From: SIG435 sp045530725
Lineage (GTDB): Bacteria > Bacillota > Clostridia > UMGS1810
DNA: 64,000 nt
Reading direction: 5' to 3'
Assembly (NCBI GenBank): GCA_045530725.1
Contig: JAZSCT010000028.1
Span: 1-64,000 of the forward strand
The position numbers and the translations under genes are program-made. Of the stretch, positions 8,041 to 15,609 are shown in pieces. The notes beneath the pieces were generated by a model. That model ran no database searches. It had not been told where the DNA came from and saw only the letters and a program-made list of their open reading frames with translations. The number at the start of each line of letters is the position of its first letter. Within the stretch, counting starts at the first letter, position 1.

Positions 8041-8556
8041 TTATTTCTGCTTATAAAAGACCTTATCTTTGATAATCTCTGCCACATCAATCTTCTTAAA
8101 TCCCAGGATATATGTGATCATACACCACAAAGGCTCGATAATCATTACCAAAAGGCAGGATATTGCATTTCCGTTACCTATAGCAATAAATCCCCAGAAG
8201 GTGAACTGATAAAACTTATAAAGGGTTGCTACAATACCGCCCGGGAACAGAAGAGAGAGCAAAAAAAGAATCGCTGCAGGAACAGTTGTCAAAAGCCCAA
8301 GCACAAGACCTTTCATAATGTATGGCTTTTCCCCCTCGTTATTGTCCTTCTTCCCTATATCCCACATAATGGAATGAACTGCCGCAAGATAAAAAAATGT
8401 GGTTATGAGAGAATATATAACCAGTCTTGAAATAATCAGTTCATAGTTGTCATCTGCAAGAAGCCAATGAAAGGATTTGGAAAACAGAAATGATGCTATT
8501 GCAAAGATGATATGCATCCCCAGAATCCTTGTTGTAGCCTGAAAATGTTTCTTCAA
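8041..8556 (-). CDS. Small integral membrane protein, unknown function
   Basis: 171 residues, probably TTG start (AGGAAG about 10 nt upstream); an internal ATG at 8517 is the alternative. Four hydrophobic segments are visible (about residues 12-32, 40-62, 82-105, 115-150), separated by a charged DIGKKDNNEGEKP loop. The C-terminal tail is Lys-rich and probably cytosolic. No family recognised. It sits 64 bp upstream of cwlD on the same strand, so it may start that transcription unit. Confidence 0.7.
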   Translation of the reverse strand: MKKHFQATTRILGMHIIFAIASFLFSKSFHWLLADDNYELIISRLVIYSLITTFFYLAAVHSIMWDIGKKDNNEGEKPYIMKGLVLGLLTTVPAAILFLLSLLFPGGIVATLYKFYQFTFWGFIAIGNGNAISCLLVMIIEPLWCMITYILGFKKIDVAEIIKDKVFYKQK

Positions 8557-8730
8557 AATATATGCACTTCCTTAATATATAGTATTATATTTATTATAAG
8601 AAAATAGTCATTCATTGTCAATGCAAAAAATATTTTTGGAAATGATAAACGAGAAAACAAGAGTATTTCAAAGAAAAAAAGAATATAAAAGAGTTTGAAA
8701 ATAATATATTAAAAATTTTCAAAAAAAGTA

Positions 8731-8759
8731 TTGACAAAGAATAGGTTTTGTATTACAAT
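8731..8759 (+). promoter_or_regulatory. Consensus promoter for rplM-rpsI
   Basis: TTGACA (8731-8736), 17-bp spacer, TACAAT (8754-8759). The leader of about 60 nt contains a short GGGC-GCCC hairpin (8778-8791) before the GGAGG at 8813, which could be a ribosomal-protein autoregulatory site; that is only a suggestion. Confidence 0.75.
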
Positions 8760-8825
8760 ACATAAGGCTTAATAAAAAGGGCAAAAATGCCCGATATATC
8801 AATAAAAAATACGGAGGTAAGAAAA

Positions 8826-9263
8826 ATGAGTACATTTATGGCAAAGCCTAATGAGCTTGAAAGAAAATGGTACATTATAGATGCTACAGACAAGCCACTC
8901 GGTAGAGTTGCAAGTGCTGCTGCTTCTATTCTCAGAGGTAAAATCAAACCTACATTTACACCACATGTTGATTGCGGAGATTTCGTAATCATCATCAATG
9001 CTGAAAAAGCAATCCTTACAGGTAAGAAACTTGACCAGAAGTATTACAGATACCACACTGGTTACGTTGGCGGTCTTAAGGAAATCCAGTACAGAAAATT
9101 GATGGCAGAAAAACCTGAAAAGGCAATGACACTTGCTATCAAGGGTATGCTCCCACACAACACAATCGGTGCTAACTCTCTTACACGTCTCAGAGTATAT
9201 AAGGGCGCAGAGCATAAGCACGAAGCACAGAAGCCTGAAATCTATACAGGCGAAATCAAATAA
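8826..9263 (+). CDS. rplM: 50S ribosomal protein L13
   Basis: 145 residues from the ATG at 8826, preceded by ACGGAGGTAAG. It begins MSTFMAKPNELERKWYIIDA and carries the hallmark LGRVAS, GDFVIIINA, KAILTGKK and GMLPHNT segments. It is an early-assembling large-subunit protein binding 23S rRNA. It is followed after 16 bp by rpsI, the near-universal L13-S9 operon. An extended frame to 8787 is open but has no ribosome site, so the shorter start is preferred. Confidence 0.97.
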   Translation: MSTFMAKPNELERKWYIIDATDKPLGRVASAAASILRGKIKPTFTPHVDCGDFVIIINAEKAILTGKKLDQKYYRYHTGYVGGLKEIQYRKLMAEKPEKAMTLAIKGMLPHNTIGANSLTRLRVYKGAEHKHEAQKPEIYTGEIK

Positions 9264-9279
9264 GGGAGGAGAATGAATA

Positions 9280-9672
9280 ATGGCTAACGCACAGTTTTAC
9301 GGCACAGGCAGAAGAAAGAAATCAATCGCTAGAGTAAGATTGGTTCCCGGCACAGGTGCTATCACAATAAACTCAAGAAACATTGACGATTACTTTGGTC
9401 TTGAAACACTTAAGGTTATCGTAAGACAGCCATTGGTTGCTACAGACAACCTTGGTAAATTTGATGTAATCTGTAAGGTACAGGGCGGTGGATTCACAGG
9501 TCAGGCCGGTGCTATCCGTCACGGTATCGCAAGAGCACTTCTTACAGTAGATGCAGAAAACAGACCTGCACTCAAAGAAGCAGGCTTCCTTACAAGAGAC
9601 CCAAGAATGAAACAAACAAAGAAATACGTTCTCAAAGCTGCTCGTCGTGCTCCACAGTTCTCAAAAAGATAA
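9280..9672 (+). CDS. rpsI: 30S ribosomal protein S9
   Basis: 130 residues starting after GGAGGAGAATGAATA. It has the S9 signature GGGFTGQAGAIRHGIARAL in the middle and the basic RAPQFSKR tail that reaches the ribosomal P site. It is the second gene of the rplM-rpsI operon and is followed by a strong terminator. Confidence 0.97.
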   Translation: MANAQFYGTGRRKKSIARVRLVPGTGAITINSRNIDDYFGLETLKVIVRQPLVATDNLGKFDVICKVQGGGFTGQAGAIRHGIARALLTVDAENRPALKEAGFLTRDPRMKQTKKYVLKAARRAPQFSKR

Positions 9673-9675
9673 TCA

Positions 9676-9725
9676 CGACCTTCGGTCGGATTCAAAAATA
9701 CTCTGCTTCGGCAGAGTATTTTTTT
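9676..9725 (+). terminator. Terminator of rplM-rpsI
   Basis: A small CGACC-TTC-GGTCG hairpin (9676-9688) is followed by the main stem AAAATACTCTGC-TTCG-GCAGAGTATTTT (arms near 9695-9706 and 9711-9722) with a T-run. Confidence 0.9.
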
Positions 9726-9809
9726 ATTTCTTTGAGAACATTTTTAATATAGACATAACAATGATTTAATGCTACAATACTTACAAAGAATACCAAGGAG
9801 GACATTGCA

Positions 9810-10415
9810 ATGAACGAAAAGGTAAAAGAATTTCTTGACACAAAAAAAGAAGAAGCAAACAAACTACAGCAAGAAAAGAAACAAAAAACTCTTATAGAAC
9901 TTAATTTATATGAAAAGGTATATGCTCCTGTCACAGGATATGGTCATACCGAAGAAGAAAACAAGACAGTTAAATTCCCCATATCAAACAAAGATGTCAA
10001 AGTGGGTGACAAAATCAAACTTGCAAAAAACGGTGAAAAGATAGATGTGATAGTAGATAAAATCGAAACCGAATATAATTCCGAATATCCATATACCGAA
10101 TGGGATCAGAGCACATCTTCATCTAGATATTACAAAAAAGTGCCTGTGGATGTGACAGATGAAGAATATGAAGAAATCCTGAAGTATTCTTCATTAAGCA
10201 ACAAAAACCCGGTATCATTAACTCTCACTATATGTTCTGTCATTGTATATATAATCGGATTTATATCAGGTATTATATTGGGGGATACGCTTTCTCCTTA
10301 TGACTTTTCCTTTGGAATAGCCCTTGCAGTATGGATGACAGCATTTATCAACGGAACCGTTCTTCTTGCAATAAGCGAACTCATAAATCTTCTTAAAAAA
10401 GTATCCGACAAATAA
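9810..10415 (+). CDS. Membrane protein with N-terminal coiled coil, unknown function
   Basis: 201 residues with AAGGAGG before the ATG. Residues 1-35 are a charged helix (KEFLDTKKEEANKLQQEKKQ) with coiled-coil character. Residues about 40-130 form a soluble beta-rich part containing VTGYGHTEEENKTVKFPIS and KVGDKIKLAKNG, reminiscent of a small barrel. Two transmembrane helices follow (about 143-166 and 172-196). There is no signal peptide, so the N-terminal part is probably cytosolic. Family not recognised. It stands alone between the rpsI terminator and the EAL gene's own promoter. Confidence 0.7.
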   Translation: MNEKVKEFLDTKKEEANKLQQEKKQKTLIELNLYEKVYAPVTGYGHTEEENKTVKFPISNKDVKVGDKIKLAKNGEKIDVIVDKIETEYNSEYPYTEWDQSTSSSRYYKKVPVDVTDEEYEEILKYSSLSNKNPVSLTLTICSVIVYIIGFISGIILGDTLSPYDFSFGIALAVWMTAFINGTVLLAISELINLLKKVSDK

Positions 10416-10481
10416 ATTATCTCTCTGTTCTATTATGCAAAATACCTAAAATTTATATAATTTTTTTAGAAATAAAGTACA

Positions 10482-10510
10482 TTGATTTTTGGTTTGCCAT
10501 AAATTATAAT
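10482..10510 (+). promoter_or_regulatory. Promoter of the EAL-domain gene
   Basis: TTGATT (10482-10487), 17-bp spacer, TATAAT (10505-10510), about 45 bp before the start codon. Confidence 0.65.
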
Positions 10511-10554
10511 ATAATGAAGATGTAGTCTCTAAATCAAGAAACGGAGAATTTTTT

Positions 10555-12657
10555 ATGGATAATTGTATAAACAATAATACATTCAATAAAATTGAATCCA
10601 TTTCCTCTTTGAAGAACACCCTTGAATTACTTAACAAAACGACAGAGGATTACCTTTTCATGTGCAGTTTAAGTGCAGACAAAATCTGGTTTTTCAGCGA
10701 TTTTTATCAGATTTTCAATATAGAAGCAGAAGAAGACGGAGGCTATTCTCTAAAGGAATTGACAAGTATCATTCATCCTCACGACAGAGATGCACTGACT
10801 TTTGATCTGGATAATATTCGTACAGGAAAGACTGATTTATACAATACCGAATGTAGGCTGATAAGCAATGACAACCAGTATGTATGGGTAAACTGCAAAG
10901 GTGTCCTTGCCAATATTGATGACAGTATGTATCTGATCGGAAGGGTATTTCATCAGGAACTTTCCCATATGTACAACCCTATGACAGGTCTGTTTAATCA
11001 ATTCAGACTTATGTCTGACTTAAAGGCAATGTATAATGGCGAAATATCCGGATATCTTATGATGTTTAACATCGATGATTTATCTGCCATAAATCTTAAC
11101 CACGGAAAAAACTACGGAGTTTCACTTCTTAAGTCAATCGCTTCCTTCACCGAAGATATTCCGAAAGTAAGTGCAGTTTATCACACCGAACGAAGTTACT
11201 TCACAGCAATTCTGGATACAAACAACAAGGATGATGTAACCCAAATATATATGTCTATAAGAAATGCAGTAAAAGATAAGTGTACTATTTCTGCAGGGGT
11301 AGTCCCTATGAATAAGGACTTCTTCCCGGACGAAAATTCCCTTTATGATTCTGTCAAACTTGTGGCATATAAAACAAAAGAAGACGACAGAAACAGTCTT
11401 AGATTTTTTGAAGAAGAAGAATTTTATAAGGCTATATCTTCTGCATCGCTTCTCGACGAACTGCAACAAAGTGTTTCCAATAACTTTGCAGGATTCAGCC
11501 TTGTGTATCAGCCTCAGCTCATATCAAATATATACTCTCTTTTCGGAGCGGAAACACTCTTAAGATACACATCCAGATCAGGCAAAAGGATTTTTCCTGA
11601 TGAATTCATACCTATTCTTGAAAATTCAAAACTTATTGTTCCTGTTGGTATGTGGGTATTAAAAACTGCCCTTAATCAATGCAAGATCTGGCAGAAATTC
11701 CTTCCGAATATGCACATTAGTGTAAACTTCTCCATGGTACAATTAAGAGATGAGTCAATAGTTGAAAGTATCATCGAAACTATCCGCAAATTAGGTCTGT
11801 CGGGAGAATGTCTTACAATAGAAATTACCGAATCAATCCCTGCCCACGAAATGGACTTGATTACTTCAATCATAAATCAACTGAAAGCACACGGAATACA
11901 GTTTGCCATTGATGATTTCGGCACAGGGTATTCAAATCTTGGATATATTAATCAGATGAATGTTGATGAAATAAAAATCGACAGAATGTTTGTAAAAGAT
12001 ATTGACAAATCCCTGCATAACTGCGGTGTTATTTCTCAGACAATAGAACTTGCAAAACAGAATTCTATGAGAGTCTGCTGTGAAGGTGTGGAAACTTCAA
12101 AAGAATTATCGGTTCTGGAGATGTATTCACCTCATCTTCTGCAAGGATATCTTTTTGACAAGCCGTTGACAGCCGAAGAATTCACTTCCAGATATTTCTC
12201 TTCTGACTCGGTTGATTTTTCAAACAGAGAATCATTTATAAAAGAACTTACTCTCTCAAGGAGTAATTCAAGCAACATTAAGTTTAATCACAAGGATATC
12301 TTAAGAGATACCAATATGGGATTGTGGGTAATGCACAAAACCAACAATAATCAGAATACGGAATTGTTTTTTGATGAGACTATGGAACGTATCATGGGTC
12401 TTGAAGAGAAACTCACTCCTGATAAATATTATGAATTCTGGCATAACAGGATAAGAAGTGACTATGTAAAATATGTAGATGAAAACTTCGACCTGATGAC
12501 AACACTTGACAAAGTTGTTCAGCTTGAATATCCATGGGAGCATCCTAAACTTGGCGAAGTGATTGTAAGAAGTAATGGCAAAGTGACAAGTAAGACCGAT
12601 GAAGCCCTTGTGATAGAAGGATATCATAGGATTATGAGTAACATCAAAGAAGTGTAA
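10555..12657 (+). CDS. PAS / degenerate GGDEF / EAL protein, probable c-di-GMP phosphodiesterase
   Basis: 700 residues, cytosolic (no membrane segments). Order: PAS-like sensor about 35-130; a GGDEF-fold domain about 140-290 in which the catalytic loop is replaced by TERSYF, so no diguanylate cyclase activity is expected; an EAL domain about 300-550; and a C-terminal PAS-like module about 570-695 ending IEGYHRIMSNI. The EAL domain keeps the metal and catalytic set: ETLLRY (E of the EAL signature), NFS, LTIEITES, DDFGTGYSNL, K in DEIKIDRMF, and CEGVET with QGYLF. It should therefore hydrolyse c-di-GMP to pGpG. It has its own promoter and ends in a structured repeat element. Confidence 0.88.
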   Translation: MDNCINNNTFNKIESISSLKNTLELLNKTTEDYLFMCSLSADKIWFFSDFYQIFNIEAEEDGGYSLKELTSIIHPHDRDALTFDLDNIRTGKTDLYNTECRLISNDNQYVWVNCKGVLANIDDSMYLIGRVFHQELSHMYNPMTGLFNQFRLMSDLKAMYNGEISGYLMMFNIDDLSAINLNHGKNYGVSLLKSIASFTEDIPKVSAVYHTERSYFTAILDTNNKDDVTQIYMSIRNAVKDKCTISAGVVPMNKDFFPDENSLYDSVKLVAYKTKEDDRNSLRFFEEEEFYKAISSASLLDELQQSVSNNFAGFSLVYQPQLISNIYSLFGAETLLRYTSRSGKRIFPDEFIPILENSKLIVPVGMWVLKTALNQCKIWQKFLPNMHISVNFSMVQLRDESIVESIIETIRKLGLSGECLTIEITESIPAHEMDLITSIINQLKAHGIQFAIDDFGTGYSNLGYINQMNVDEIKIDRMFVKDIDKSLHNCGVISQTIELAKQNSMRVCCEGVETSKELSVLEMYSPHLLQGYLFDKPLTAEEFTSRYFSSDSVDFSNRESFIKELTLSRSNSSNIKFNHKDILRDTNMGLWVMHKTNNNQNTELFFDETMERIMGLEEKLTPDKYYEFWHNRIRSDYVKYVDENFDLMTTLDKVVQLEYPWEHPKLGEVIVRSNGKVTSKTDEALVIEGYHRIMSNIKEV

Positions 12658-12660
12658 GAA

Positions 12661-12847
12661 ATGTAAAAATAATCTGGAACGCAAAAGTTACATTTTATTA
12701 TAATATTTTTCTTATAATGTAAGGAACCAAATTACATAAGTTTGGTTCCTTTTGTTTCTTCAACTTTTGCTTTGAACAAACTTTCTCTCTCGGCGTATCA
12801 CATACGCCTTCGGTTCAGTTTGTCCAATCCAAATCATTTTTCCTATT
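12661..12847 (+). repeat. Structured 3'-UTR repeat element, copy A
   Basis: Starts 4 nt after the EAL-gene stop with TGTAAAAATAATC. P1: AAAAAT...TGGA near 12664-12677 pairs with TCCA...ATTTTT near 12828-12841. P2: GCAAAAGTT (12681-12689) pairs with AACTTTTGC (12762-12770). Inside P2 lies the hairpin AAGGAACCAAA/TTTGGTTCCTT (12721-12751). P3: GAACAAAC (12774-12781) pairs with GTTTGTCC (12818-12825), capped by GGCGTAT-CAC-ATACGCC (12792-12808). It belongs to the same family as 22802-23015, 25427-25661 and 30266-30503. Confidence 0.75.
12721..12756 (+). terminator. Terminator hairpin within repeat copy A
   Basis: 11-bp perfect arms (12721-12731, 12741-12751) followed by TTTTGTTT. It probably ends the EAL-gene transcript. 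Confidence 0.65.
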
Positions 12848-12860
12848 TCTTACCTGATGG

Positions 12861-12960
12861 TTGTAAAAATAATCCAGAACGCAAAAGTTACTTATTTCTA
12901 TTCTTTATTCTTTAAAATATAAGGAACCAAATTATATAAATTTGGTTCCTTTTGTTTTAA
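12861..12960. repeat. Partial duplicate of repeat copy A, offset by exactly 200 bp
   Basis: 12861-12891 matches 12661-12691 at 28 of 31 positions. The hairpin AAGGAACCAAA/TTTGGTTCC (12921-12950) recurs exactly 200 bp after its counterpart. The second P2 strand and P3 are missing. It ends against the stop of the convergent AEC transporter and may serve as that gene's terminator. Confidence 0.7.
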
Positions 12961-12963
12961 ATG

Positions 12964-13920
12964 CTATGCAATAATTGTCAACAATGAATACAAAAGCGGA
13001 ATTGTTATAATACACAACGTATGTGATATCATTGCCATAGATGCACCGACAGAAGCATCTCCGCCGTATGCCGCAGGGAACACAACTGTGTTGAGTCCCA
13101 ATGGCGTACCAAATGCAAAAAATGCCAGATAAAGCGTAACAATATCTGCTCCAAGAAAGTACAGTACTGCCACAAATATCGTCGGAAAGACTATAAGTCT
13201 TAGTGCAGTTGCAATATAGACTCTTCTCTTTTTCAGAAGTTTTATCACATCGAAATCCGCCACTACAAATCCCGTAAGAACCATTGCCAAAGGTCCCATA
13301 CATACCGCAAATCCTGATACCGCTGATGTAACAAACTTTGGTACATAAACTGTTAAGCCGCTGAGTCCCAGAACGGCTCCCACTATAATCGAAATAAAAA
13401 TAGGATTCAAAAGAGCCTTTATGGGGGGGTTTTTGCTTTTTGACTTAGGTGTAAGCATAAGCACTGCCCAGGTATATACTGCCACATTCAGAGACAGAGT
13501 AAAAAGCATATAATTGTACAGATACTCCTCCCCCATGATCGCAGGAACAATGGCATTTCCCATAAAAGAGAAGTTGCCGAAGGCGAGAGCGTATTTATAT
13601 ATATTTCTGTCATAATGTCTCTTAGCAAAAAGTTTTGACAAAGGAACGGCTATAAGTATTGCCATAAAAAGAACTATAAGAGAATAAATAATAAGGCTGA
13701 AATTCTCCGTTACGGAATCTACAGTACAATACTTTGTAAATGTATTTATAATAAGTGATGGAACCAGAATATAGTTTTCAAGTTTCGACAAAACTGTTGC
13801 GGTATCTCTTGGAATCAATTCCTTTTTGTTAAGTACAAATCCTATCACCATACATACAAACAGTACCAGCATAGGTGAAAGTGTGGCACTGAATACTGAA
13901 AAAATCTCTTTCAAAATCAC
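12964..13920 (-). CDS. AEC family (auxin efflux carrier type) transporter
   Basis: 318 residues with about ten hydrophobic segments in two sets of five. This is the AEC (TC 2.A.69) pattern, with a central hydrophilic loop KSKSKNPPIKALLNPIFIS and the typical NPIF and GNFSFMGNAI segments. It should be a secondary transporter for small organic acids or similar solutes; the substrate cannot be read from the sequence. The start is GTG 13920 or TTG 13914; AAGGA spacing (about 9 nt) favours the TTG. It follows the htrA terminator and is convergent with the EAL gene. Confidence 0.85.
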   Translation of the reverse strand: MILKEIFSVFSATLSPMLVLFVCMVIGFVLNKKELIPRDTATVLSKLENYILVPSLIINTFTKYCTVDSVTENFSLIIYSLIVLFMAILIAVPLSKLFAKRHYDRNIYKYALAFGNFSFMGNAIVPAIMGEEYLYNYMLFTLSLNVAVYTWAVLMLTPKSKSKNPPIKALLNPIFISIIVGAVLGLSGLTVYVPKFVTSAVSGFAVCMGPLAMVLTGFVVADFDVIKLLKKRRVYIATALRLIVFPTIFVAVLYFLGADIVTLYLAFFAFGTPLGLNTVVFPAAYGGDASVGASMAMISHTLCIITIPLLYSLLTIIA

Positions 13921-14000
13921 ACGTCCTTCAAATGTATTATCTCCGAATATCTGTAAAATATATCACAAAAGATATATAGAATTAAGATTTTTCTCAAAAA

Positions 14001-14037
14001 GAAGAGAAAGCCGGGGGGACGGCTTTCTCTTCCTTTT
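14001..14037 (-). terminator. Terminator of htrA
   Basis: 12-bp perfect arms (14001-14012, 14021-14032) around a GGGGGGAC loop. A TTCTTTTT tail follows on the minus strand and TTTTTT on the plus strand. Confidence 0.8.
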
Positions 14038-14109
14038 TTGCTATTATTTGGAAATCATACGCATAAAATATGTTTCTATGCGTTAAGCAAACAACATTAT
14101 ATACTACTA

Positions 14110-15453
14110 TCATCCAACAACAGGTGTCTCTTCTCCAAGGACAAGTTTCACAGTTGTAGTGGCACCGCTTCTCCATACGGTAATATCTATCACGTCATTT
14201 GGTTTGTACTTATTCTTGATAGTATTGATTTCATCAACAGTCTTTACCTGCTGACCTTCTACCTGAATGATAATGTCACCTATCTTAAGGCCTGACATAT
14301 ATGCAGGTGAACTTGATGATATTGAATATACATACACACCTTCCACAAGTCCGTATGCTTTAGCCTGCTGACTTGTAATTGCCTGACCTGAGATACCGAT
14401 TACAGGCCTACCCTTTACATATCCTGCAGACATAAGATCCTCGATGATAGGACGTGCTTCTGCAGTTGGAATAGCAAATCCAAGTCCCTCAAGTTGGTTC
14501 GATGAAATCTTGGCTGTATTGATTCCGATTACTTCACCATATGCATTAACAAGTGCACCGCCAGAATTCCCCGGGTTAATTGCCGCATCTGTCTGAATAA
14601 GAGTAAGGGTCTTATTGTCGATTGTTATCGAACGGTTAAGTGCACTTATATATCCTACAGTTACTGTACCTGCAAGTTCCTGTCCCAATGGGTTTCCGAT
14701 TGCAACTGCAAGATCACCTACTCGAAGTGATGTACTGTCACCAAGTGTTGCAAAAGGAAGGTCTGTGGCCTCTACCTTAAGAAGAGCAAGGTCTGTCCTT
14801 GCGTCTCCGCCTTTGAGGCTTGCAGCAAGTTCTTTGCCTGTATTAAGGATAACAGTTATCTCTTCTGCACCTTCTATAACGTGATAGTTTGTAATGATAT
14901 ATCCGTCACTTGAAATGATAATTCCCGAGCCGCTGCCCTGTTCAATAGTTTCAGGCTGAGCATAATAGAAATAATTCTTGGCAGTTGCCTTATTTATAAT
15001 GCCCACAACTGCGGGTCCGACTTTTTCTGCAATATCGGGGATTTCAAGTTTTTCTCTGTTTGAGTTTGCAGTAATTGCCTTGGCAGTTTTGCCCTGAGCC
15101 TTATCAACCAAAGGAGTCTGACTCTGGTTCTTAAGTGAGTATTCATAAAACTTAAGTGCCACAAATGATGTGCCGAATACTGAAACAACCATTGTAAGTA
15201 TAATGGCAGTTGTCAAAGCAAGAATACCAAATTTCTTTTTGTTCTTTTTCTTAGGCTCATTATATGTTGTCACATAAAATTCATTAGAATCTGTCCCCTT
15301 CGGGCTCTCTTCGTTTCTGTCATAGAAATCAATAGAAAAATCATTTTCCTTATCTGTTTCTTCTACGATTTCTTCTACTTCTTCACATTCAATGATTTCA
15401 TTACTTTCTTTCTCTTCATCATTGTCAAATAAATCTTTTTTGAATTCATCCAT
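14110..15453 (-). CDS. HtrA/DegP-like membrane-anchored serine protease
   Basis: 447 residues, GGAGG before ATG. The N-terminal about 70 residues are strongly acidic and cytosolic, followed by one transmembrane helix (about 75-97). The trypsin-like domain then has the full triad: His in TNYHVIEG, Asp in RTDLALLKV, Ser in NPGNSGGALV. One PDZ domain closes the protein (about 345-440, with GVYVYSISSSSPAYMSGLKIGD). It acts outside the membrane in protein quality control. It lies downstream of the two-component pair after a 156-bp gap that contains a candidate regulator site, so control by that system is likely but unproven. It resembles the HtrA member placed after WalRK in many Firmicutes. Confidence 0.93.
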   Translation of the reverse strand: MDEFKKDLFDNDEEKESNEIIECEEVEEIVEETDKENDFSIDFYDRNEESPKGTDSNEFYVTTYNEPKKKNKKKFGILALTTAIILTMVVSVFGTSFVALKFYEYSLKNQSQTPLVDKAQGKTAKAITANSNREKLEIPDIAEKVGPAVVGIINKATAKNYFYYAQPETIEQGSGSGIIISSDGYIITNYHVIEGAEEITVILNTGKELAASLKGGDARTDLALLKVEATDLPFATLGDSTSLRVGDLAVAIGNPLGQELAGTVTVGYISALNRSITIDNKTLTLIQTDAAINPGNSGGALVNAYGEVIGINTAKISSNQLEGLGFAIPTAEARPIIEDLMSAGYVKGRPVIGISGQAITSQQAKAYGLVEGVYVYSISSSSPAYMSGLKIGDIIIQVEGQQVKTVDEINTIKNKYKPNDVIDITVWRSGATTTVKLVLGEETPVVG

Positions 15454-15493
15454 AATAATACCTCCCTACGAAATGGATTTCTTCCTTATCCGC

Positions 15494-15545
15494 ACTATAA
15501 TGATACTGTAGATTTTTTAAAAAATTATAAACAAATTGTAAACAA
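15494..15545 (-). promoter_or_regulatory. Candidate response-regulator box and -10 upstream of htrA
   Basis: Two adjacent 11-bp direct repeats, ATTATAAACAA (15524-15534) and ATTGTAAACAA (15535-15545), match at 10 of 11 positions. Read as TATAAA-N5-TGTAAA they resemble the WalR/YycF box TGTWAH-N5-TGTWAH with one mismatch. On the minus strand a TATAGT -10-like element (15494-15499) lies downstream without a good -35, as expected for an activated promoter. Confidence 0.45.
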
Positions 15546-15609
15546 TTCCACCTGATTACCACGTGGTTTCAAAAATTCTCCTGTCTGTCTCTTTTTTGTC
15601 ACTTACTTA

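Noticed and set aside
8557..8730. Small genes upstream of rplM
   Set aside because: AT-rich spacer with no ORF having both a ribosome site and protein-like composition.
12661..12960. CRISPR-like or simple tandem repeat
   Set aside because: Only two partial units at 200-bp period; the relation to three other loci shows it is a dispersed structured element.
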